A stretch of DNA of 19,447 nucleotides from an uncultured Bacilli bacterium (GTDB taxonomy: Bacteria; Bacillota_I; Bacilli_A; RF39; UBA660): assembly GCA_947628725.1 (NCBI GenBank), contig CANRAQ010000014.1:1-19447 (forward strand), in the 5' to 3' direction. Position numbers and translations under genes: made by a program. Under the pieces are notes generated by a model. The model ran no database searches and was not told the origin of the DNA. It was given only the letters and a program-made list of their open reading frames with translations. Of this stretch, positions 14,791 through 19,447 are shown one piece after another. Each line of letters opens with the position of its first letter. Positions within the stretch are counted from its first letter, which is position 1.

Positions 14791-15621
14791 CTATTTTTTA
14801 CGGCGATGTACTATTAAGTCATCTGATTGTTTTTTACCTTTACGAGTTTTATATCCAAGTGCAGGTTTTCCCCATGGTGTAAGAGGTCCTTTGTGTCCAA
14901 CTGGAGCTCTACCTTCACCACCACCATGTGGGTGATCATTAGGGTTCATAACTGAACCACGTACAGTTGGTCTAATACCCATATGGATTTTACGACCAGC
15001 TTTACCTAAATTTACTAATTCGTGATCTTCGTTTCCTACTTCACCGATAACAGCACGACAAGTACTTAATACTTTACGAACTTCACCACTTGTTAAACGA
15101 AGTAATGCATATTTTCCTTCAAATCCAAGAATTTGAACACTTGAACCTGCAGAACGAGCCATTTGTGCTCCCTTTCCTGCTTTAAGTTCTACACAATGTA
15201 CTTGTGTACCTTCAGGAATATTTTCAAGAGGTAGGCAGTTACCAATTTTGATATCTGCTTTATCTCCACTTTCCACTTTGTCACCAACTTTTAATCCTTT
15301 TGGTGCGATTATATATGATTTTGCTCCATCTACATATTTAATTAATGCAATGTTTGCACTTCTATTTGGATCATATTCTATTGATGCAACTGTAGCAGGG
15401 ATTCCATCTTTAGTTCTTTTAAAATCGATAATACGATATTTTCTTTTTGCTCCTCCGCCTTGATGACGAACAGTTATTTTACCTTGATTATTACGTCCAC
15501 CATTTTTTGTTAATGTTACAAGAAGTGATTTTTCTGGTGCTACTTTAGTTAATTCACTGTTATCTAAAGTAGTCATACCACGTCTACCATTAGTTGTAGA
15601 TTTATAACTTTTGATTGCCAT
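14791..15621 (-). CDS. rplB: 50S ribosomal protein L2
   Basis: This is a 276-residue uL2, required for subunit association and for an intact peptidyl-transferase centre. The conserved His230 lies in MNPNDHPHGGGEGRAPVG (E. coli His229). The N-terminal IKSYKSTTNGRRGMT and RHQGGGAKRKYRIIDFKR blocks are present, as is the basic C-terminus. The length is standard. It has short gaps to rplW (18 bp) and rpsS (15 bp). Confidence 0.98.
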   Translation of the reverse strand: MAIKSYKSTTNGRRGMTTLDNSELTKVAPEKSLLVTLTKNGGRNNQGKITVRHQGGGAKRKYRIIDFKRTKDGIPATVASIEYDPNRSANIALIKYVDGAKSYIIAPKGLKVGDKVESGDKADIKIGNCLPLENIPEGTQVHCVELKAGKGAQMARSAGSSVQILGFEGKYALLRLTSGEVRKVLSTCRAVIGEVGNEDHELVNLGKAGRKIHMGIRPTVRGSVMNPNDHPHGGGEGRAPVGHKGPLTPWGKPALGYKTRKGKKQSDDLIVHRRKK

Positions 15622-15639
15622 ACGTATTCCTCCTTTAGA

Positions 15640-15921
15640 TTAGTTAAGTTCTATTGAACTTCCTTCTTTTAATTTAACTATAGCTTTTTTCTTTCTATTT
15701 GTTAATCCACTGTAACGACCAACTCTTTTAGTTTTTGGATGAACGTTAACAGTATTAACACTTTCAACTTTTACGTTGAAGATTTTTTCTACAGCTTGTT
15801 TTATTTGTGTTTTATTTGCTTTTGGATCTACACTAAAAGTTACAACGTTTCCGTTTTGACTTAAAGTTGAAGATTTCTCAGTAATAATCGGAGCTTTTAT
15901 AACATTTCTATAATTATTCAT
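15640..15921 (-). CDS. rplW: 50S ribosomal protein L23
   Basis: This is a 93-residue uL23, the docking site for trigger factor and SRP at the tunnel exit. It opens YRNVIKAPIITEKSS and contains NKTQIKQAVEKIFNVKVESVNT and RVGRYSGLTNRKKKAIV. The ATG shares its last base with the rplD stop codon (TAATG), and GAGGAGG lies inside rplD, so it is translationally coupled. Confidence 0.98.
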   Translation of the reverse strand: MNNYRNVIKAPIITEKSSTLSQNGNVVTFSVDPKANKTQIKQAVEKIFNVKVESVNTVNVHPKTKRVGRYSGLTNRKKKAIVKLKEGSSIELN

Positions 15922-16544
15922 TATGCTAAAGCCTCCTCTATTTCTTTAATAGTTTTTTCTTCTAAGATTACTAAATCAGAAGATACTAAATCTAAAACAT
16001 TTAATTCATTAGCTTCAAGTAATAAAACATTTTTAAAATTACGACTTGCTAATATTAAATTGTCAGTTAATTCAGATACAACTATTAAAACATTCTTTTC
16101 TACTTTAAAATTATTTAAAATATTTTTAAAGTCTTTTGATTTATTAGTTTCTAATTTTAATTCATCTACAACGATTAATTTCTTTTCGTTTAATTTATAA
16201 GCTAAAGCTGATTTTAATGCTAAAGTTCTTTCTTTTTTGTTTTGCTTTTGCTCATAGTTTCTAGTTTGGTTTCCAAAAGCCCATCCACCATGATACCAGT
16301 GTGGTGCTCTTGTTGAACCTTGACGTGCACGACCTGTTCCTTTTTGTCTCCATGGTTTTCTTCCACCACCTGATACATCAGAACGTCCTTTTACACCGCG
16401 TGTTCCTTGACGTGCATTATTTTGTGCTAATTTAATAGCATCATATAATACTGCATCATTTGGAACTATACCAAATACTTCTTTGTTTAATGTAATATCT
16501 TTAATTTTTTCACCATTTGTGTTTAATACATTTAATTTACTCAT
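15921..16544 (-). CDS. rplD: 50S ribosomal protein L4
   Basis: This is a 207-residue uL4. The extended tunnel loop is visible as TRGVKGRSDVSGGGRKPWRQ and KGTGRARQGSTRAPHW. The globular C-terminal half is Leu/Asn/Lys-rich. L4 doubles as the S10-operon autorepressor in E. coli. In Bacillota that mechanism is not general. It overlaps rplW by one base. Confidence 0.98.
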   Translation of the reverse strand: MSKLNVLNTNGEKIKDITLNKEVFGIVPNDAVLYDAIKLAQNNARQGTRGVKGRSDVSGGGRKPWRQKGTGRARQGSTRAPHWYHGGWAFGNQTRNYEQKQNKKERTLALKSALAYKLNEKKLIVVDELKLETNKSKDFKNILNNFKVEKNVLIVVSELTDNLILASRNFKNVLLLEANELNVLDLVSSDLVILEEKTIKEIEEALA

Positions 16545-16558
16545 ATGTATCCTCCTTA

Positions 16559-17344
16559 TTAATTTTCTTCTGGAGTTTCAGTTGTTGGTTCAGCAACTTC
16601 TTCAACCTCTGGTGTTTCTTCTACTGTTTCAACTGGTTCAGTAACTTCTTCAACTTCTGATGTTGGAGTAGCTTCTTCAACTTCGTAAGAAATTAAATTT
16701 TCCATTTCATTTACTTTACCATTTGCTTTAACAGCACTCTTGATAATTACCAAACTATTTTTTGGTCCTGGTATATTACCACTAACTAATATTACATTAT
16801 TTTCAGTATCTACAGCAACAACTTCAAGATTTTGAATAGTTACTGTAAGTGTTCCCATATGACCTGCTAACTTTTTACCTTTGAAAACACGCATTGGTCT
16901 CATTGTTCCCATTGAACCTGGTCTTCTATGATAATGTGAACCATGTCCCATAGGACCTCTTGATTGTCCATGTCTTTTAATGACACCTTGGAACCCTTTT
17001 CCTTTAGTAGTTCCAGTTACGTCAACCATTTCTCCTGGAGTGAAAATATCAGCTGATATTTCTTGACCAAGAGTATATGAATTGACATCTACACCTTTTA
17101 TTTCTTTAAAGAAGCGCTTAGGTGTAGTTTTTGCTTTTGCAGTATGTCCTGCAGAAGCTTTAGTCGCTAACTTTTCTCTTGTATTCCCAAATCCTAATTG
17201 AATTGCTTCATAACCATCGTTTTCTTTTGTTTTGATTTGTGTAACAACATTCTTTTCAACTTCAACAACAGTTACAGGAATTAATTTTCCAGATTCAGTA
17301 AATACTTGAGTCATCCCAATTTTACGACCTAAGATTCCTTTCAT
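16559..17344 (-). CDS. rplC: 50S ribosomal protein L3 with acidic C-terminal tail
   Basis: This encodes a 261-residue uL3, about 50 residues longer than usual (~209). The canonical part (1-212) has MKGILGRKIGMTQVF, the central GTTKGKGFQGVIKRHG and the tip sequence SRGPMGHGSHYHRRPGSMG that approaches the peptidyl-transferase centre. Residues 213-261 form an extension that is Glu-, Val-, Thr- and Pro-rich with repeated VEEV/EEV/EPT units. From 221 on it has 17 Glu in 41 residues and no Lys or Arg. Such a tail should be disordered and negatively charged, which is odd for an rRNA-binding protein. It follows rpsJ after 17 bp. Confidence 0.96.
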   Translation of the reverse strand: MKGILGRKIGMTQVFTESGKLIPVTVVEVEKNVVTQIKTKENDGYEAIQLGFGNTREKLATKASAGHTAKAKTTPKRFFKEIKGVDVNSYTLGQEISADIFTPGEMVDVTGTTKGKGFQGVIKRHGQSRGPMGHGSHYHRRPGSMGTMRPMRVFKGKKLAGHMGTLTVTIQNLEVVAVDTENNVILVSGNIPGPKNSLVIIKSAVKANGKVNEMENLISYEVEEATPTSEVEEVTEPVETVEETPEVEEVAEPTTETPEEN

Positions 17345-17361
17345 ATACTTTCCTCCTATTA

Positions 17362-17670
17362 CTATTTAACAATTTTGATATCAACACCGCTTGGAATATC
17401 TAAATGAGCTAATGCCTCAATAGTTTCCTTTGCTGGATCAACGATATCTATTAGTCTCTTGTGTGTTCTTCTCTCAAATTGCTCACGTGAATCTTTGTCT
17501 TTGTGAACAGCTCTTAAAATGGTAATTTTTTCAACTTCTGTTGGTAGTGGAACTGGTCCAACTACTGTACCTCCATTTCTTTTTACTGTTTCAACGATTT
17601 TAGCGCAAGCTCTGTCTAAACTTTTATGTTCAAACGATTTTAATTTGATACGAATTTTAGTTTTTGACAT
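17362..17670 (-). CDS. rpsJ: 30S ribosomal protein S10 (first gene of the superoperon)
   Basis: This is a 102-residue uS10, which doubles as NusE in antitermination in this family. It opens KIRIKLKSFEHKSLDRA and contains VVGPVPLPTE and REQFERRTHKRLIDI. GGGAGGA lies seven bases before the ATG. As the first gene it follows a leader of about 130 nt and a good sigma-A promoter, giving the order S10-L3-L4-L23-L2 of the S10 section. Confidence 0.98.
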   Translation of the reverse strand: MSKTKIRIKLKSFEHKSLDRACAKIVETVKRNGGTVVGPVPLPTEVEKITILRAVHKDKDSREQFERRTHKRLIDIVDPAKETIEALAHLDIPSGVDIKIVK

Positions 17671-17803
17671 CTTGTATCCTCCCTTCGCCTATATCCAGTA
17701 TAGACTTGCTCCGTGTAAAAACCCGAACCCAAGTATTAGCATATTTTATATAACAACTTAACCTGGTGTTTCAGCAACCTCACACATCACTGCATGTCAC
17801 ACA
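17671..17803 (-). promoter_or_regulatory. Structured 5' leader of the S10 operon (candidate)
   Basis: The leader between the predicted transcription start and rpsJ holds several inverted repeats. CTATA/TATAG (689-693 with 699-703, all +17000) forms a 5-bp hairpin next to the Shine-Dalgarno. ACTTG (704-708) can pair with CAAGT (730-734). TTGCT (706-710) can instead pair with AGCAA (773-777). The last two pairings compete, as in a switch. Regulation by a ribosomal protein is plausible but not shown. I cannot assign a known RNA family with confidence. Confidence 0.35.
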
Positions 17804-17809
17804 TACAAA

Positions 17810-17838
17810 ATTATACGTAATTTACTAAAAAAAATCAA
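17810..17838 (-). promoter_or_regulatory. Sigma-A promoter of the S10-spc-alpha superoperon
   Basis: The minus strand reads TTGATT, a 17-bp AT-rich spacer and a perfect TATAAT. Predicted transcription start is near 17803, giving a leader of about 130 nt before rpsJ. It is the only near-consensus promoter I noticed for the ~14-kb gene train. Gaps inside the train are short. Confidence 0.75.
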
Positions 17839-17899
17839 TACTTTTTTAAATTTTTCTATAAATTTTTTTACAAATTACATATATTTTACTAGATGTAAT

Positions 17900-18190
17900 A
17901 TGAAATTAGTCCCTAGTGTATCTGCTCCTATATATACGACTAGTGCGTTTATTATAGGTTTATTATTATGTGATGAATTAACTCCAGCTGAACAAAACTC
18001 ACTAGGAAACTGGTTTATGTTAGTTGGTCAAGCACTTTGTACAAATTCTGCACAACAACAAGTACTAAATAACAGGAGTAATACATCCACACAATATAAC
18101 AGTCATATAATAAACGATAATAATTTAAGACAAAGCGCTAATAATATTAAACAAGAAATAAATAAAATTTTTGAAAATTATAGCAAATAA
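17900..18190 (+). CDS. Unrecognised small protein (96 aa) with one hydrophobic segment
   Basis: I do not recognise this 96-residue protein. Visible features: a short start (MKLVPSVSAPIYTTSA), one hydrophobic stretch at about 15-24 (SAFIIGLLLC), then DELTPAEQNSLGNW and a second amphipathic or hydrophobic stretch to about residue 48, followed by a polar Gln/Asn/Ser-rich second half that could form a helix. Three things support it as real: no stop codons over 96 codons, a hairpin terminator right after the stop codon, and a non-random composition. Against it: there is no Shine-Dalgarno upstream of the ATG and no upstream in-frame start. Leaderless or A/U-rich-leader translation is possible. It diverges from the S10 operon and shares the 230-bp region between them. 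The membrane-tethered role is a guess only. Confidence 0.62.
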   Translation: MKLVPSVSAPIYTTSAFIIGLLLCDELTPAEQNSLGNWFMLVGQALCTNSAQQQVLNNRSNTSTQYNSHIINDNNLRQSANNIKQEINKIFENYSK

Positions 18191-18219
18191 AAAAAGTATA
18201 AACCAACTTATACCTTTTT
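18188..18219. terminator. Hairpin terminator after the 96-aa gene
   Basis: GTATAA (18196-18201) pairs with TTATAC (18208-18213) around ACCAAC. The stem is extended by A and T runs with one bulged C. A T run follows on the plus strand and seven T on the minus strand, so it can act in both directions. Confidence 0.7.
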
Positions 18220-18246
18220 CATATATATTATTTAATTATTATTTCT

Positions 18247-18301
18247 AAAAACATTCGAGTTGTACTCACTTCCGTTCGTAGCAACTTATCCGAATGTTTT
18301 T
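18247..18301 (-). terminator. Long stem-loop after the pilin-like gene (terminator, possible DGR hairpin)
   Basis: AAAAACATTCG (18247-18257) pairs perfectly with CGAATGTTTTT (18291-18301). A second inner stem, AGTTG (18258-18262) with CAACT (18282-18286), extends it, with further TAC/GTA pairing. It begins seven bases after the stop codon at 18309 and ends in a T run on the minus strand, so it suits an intrinsic terminator. DGR target genes often carry a hairpin at this same place, so a second role is possible. Confidence 0.7.
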
Positions 18302-18308
18302 GATCCGA

Positions 18309-18475
18309 TTATCCTATTCGGAAAGCTGGAGCGACCCCCTTAGTATTACCAACACTGTCGTTATGCCAACCACCGTCATCAAACACACCGTAGAAATCGT
18401 AAGTATAGCTAGAATAAGCCGAGCGAAGCCACCAGTAATCGTCTTCGCCACCACTCTTCATAGCGCCAGAATAAT
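18309..18475 (-). other. Candidate hypervariable 3' segment (DGR-like variable region)
   Basis: This is the 3' end of the pilin-like gene. By hand count, 18301-18480 is 84/180 G+C (47%), while the next 120 bases of the same gene (18481-18600) are 31/120 (26%). Between residues 341 and 361, 19 of 21 codons end in C or T, as expected if they derive from AAY template codons. The region ends with the A-poor block GGGGGTCGCTCCAGC, like an initiation-of-mutagenic-homing sequence. The reverse transcriptase and template repeat are not in the window. Confidence 0.5.
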
Positions 18476-19436
18476 CATCAGTTGTTACTCCAATACTATG
18501 ATAATAATCTAACTGTCTTGTGTTATTATATGATGTATCATATGTACTTACTTTATTAAAACTTCCATCTTCATATACTTCATGTGGTGACAATAAATAT
18601 AGTTTTTCATTTTGTAATACATAATTTTGATCATTATTGTCGTTTTTTCCATGTCCTGATACTACATATGTATCTATTATTACATCTTTTAATTCTTGTG
18701 GTAAAGCATCATATATTGTACTAGTTAAATATGTTCTTAATGAACTGCTATTCCATCCACCTACATTTGTATTAGTTGGATTCATTTGTTGAGAATTTAT
18801 TATATCTGCAAATTCTATTACAAATCCACAGGCAGTTTGTGAAAATCCTTCTCTATCACATTCAGTAGGTCTAGTTGTGTTTGCTATACGAAGTGTATGT
18901 ACTCCAAGTCTACCCAAGTCTACTTGTCTTGTTGCTCCTACTGTATATTTATCTGTATTTCCTTTTCTTATATTACCTACTATTGTACCCCAATCATCAG
19001 TTTCAAATGATACTGGGTCTTTTACCTCTTCTTCTTTTGATTTATCTTTTATTCTAAAGTTGCCTTTTTCATCTGTTTCTAATACTACATCTTTATATGT
19101 TAAGTCTTCTACTTTCTTTACTATTCCTCTTTCAAATGTTATAGTTCCATCTGTTGGTTTTTCTCCATCTACTTCTACTACTAATTCTTCTCCATCACAC
19201 ATTAGATTTCCATCACTTTGCACTTCACATGTATTTGGATTAAAATCTTCATCTAAATTTTTTCTTGCTGCAGCTTGTTCTACAGCATCTAAATATAGTT
19301 CTCCTTTTCTTAAACTACTTGATTCTTTTGCATTATTTATTATGTTTAATATTATTGGTACTGCTATTAAGGCTATTATGGCTAGTATTACTATTACTGC
19401 TAATAACTCTATTAATGTAAAACCTTTATTTTTCAT
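18309..19436 (-). CDS. Type IV pilin-like protein with DUF6273-like C-terminal domain
   Basis: This is a 375-residue protein. The N-terminus KNKGFTLIELLAVIVILAII is a class III prepilin signal: a prepilin peptidase would cut after Gly5, leaving Phe6 with Glu at +5, followed by a ~25-residue hydrophobic helix. Residues 40-145 form a charged region with Cys70 and Cys80, probably a disulfide. Residues 145-375 resemble DUF6273: GGWNSSSLRTYLTSTIYDALP (226-246), LYLLSPHEVYEDGS (279-292) and YWWLRSA (334-340), ending GVAPAFRIG. This domain resembles C-type-lectin-like folds used as display scaffolds. The ATG follows AAGGATAT. The final ~55 codons have far higher GC and a variable-region look. Expected location is the cell surface. 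No other pilus gene is visible, so it may be an orphan pseudopilin. The upstream promoter lies outside the window. Confidence 0.85.
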   Translation of the reverse strand: MKNKGFTLIELLAVIVILAIIALIAVPIILNIINNAKESSSLRKGELYLDAVEQAAARKNLDEDFNPNTCEVQSDGNLMCDGEELVVEVDGEKPTDGTITFERGIVKKVEDLTYKDVVLETDEKGNFRIKDKSKEEEVKDPVSFETDDWGTIVGNIRKGNTDKYTVGATRQVDLGRLGVHTLRIANTTRPTECDREGFSQTACGFVIEFADIINSQQMNPTNTNVGGWNSSSLRTYLTSTIYDALPQELKDVIIDTYVVSGHGKNDNNDQNYVLQNEKLYLLSPHEVYEDGSFNKVSTYDTSYNNTRQLDYYHSIGVTTDDYSGAMKSGGEDDYWWLRSAYSSYTYDFYGVFDDGGWHNDSVGNTKGVAPAFRIG

Positions 19437-19447
19437 ATATCCTTACT

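Overview
The window looks like chromosome from a low-GC, Gram-positive (Bacillota) organism. Three things support this: the canonical S10-spc-alpha gene order with zinc-type S14 and L36, a zinc-lid adenylate kinase, and an agr-type peptide quorum-sensing locus. secY ends in an in-frame TGA whose ATGA overlap starts adk, and Trp is written TGG, so the standard code is used rather than the Mycoplasma code. The loss of L30 (rpmD), together with pilin-like and agr genes, suggests an uncultured host-associated Bacilli lineage near the Mollicutes (RF39-like). That placement is inference.

Layout. (1) 76-346: a cold-shock protein gene on the minus strand with its own promoter and terminator. (2) 473-3519: a divided agr locus. 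agrB and a 37-residue agrD read right, while the response regulator and the histidine kinase read left from a near-consensus promoter. The two halves converge on one hairpin terminator. (3) 3561-17838: one minus-strand ribosomal superoperon, in transcription order S10-L3-L4-L23-L2-S19-L22-S3-L16-L29-S17-L14-L24-L5-S14-S8-L6-L18-S5-L15-SecY-Adk-Map-IF1-L36-S13-S11-RpoA-L17. It has a good sigma-A promoter, a leader of about 130 nt and a terminator at the L17 stop codon. (4) 17900-18219: a divergent, unrecognised 96-residue protein. (5) 18247-19436: a minus-strand type IV pilin-like protein carrying a DUF6273-like C-terminal domain.

How the genes work together. The superoperon co-produces ribosomal proteins with the translocon (SecY), nucleotide balancing (Adk), N-terminal Met removal (Map), initiation (IF1) and transcription (RpoA). 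The agr locus should form a density-sensing circuit: AgrB trims and cyclises AgrD, the exported peptide binds the AgrC-like kinase, and the LytTR regulator AgrA acts on promoters, possibly including the one for agrBD.

The most interesting signal is the last ~170 bp of the pilin-like gene. GC rises from about 26% to about 47% there, the codons of the putative ligand-facing loop are nearly all NNY, the region ends in an A-poor GC block, and a stem-loop follows 7 nt after the stop codon. This is the pattern of a diversity-generating retroelement (DGR) variable region. No reverse transcriptase or template repeat lies in the window, so this remains a hypothesis.
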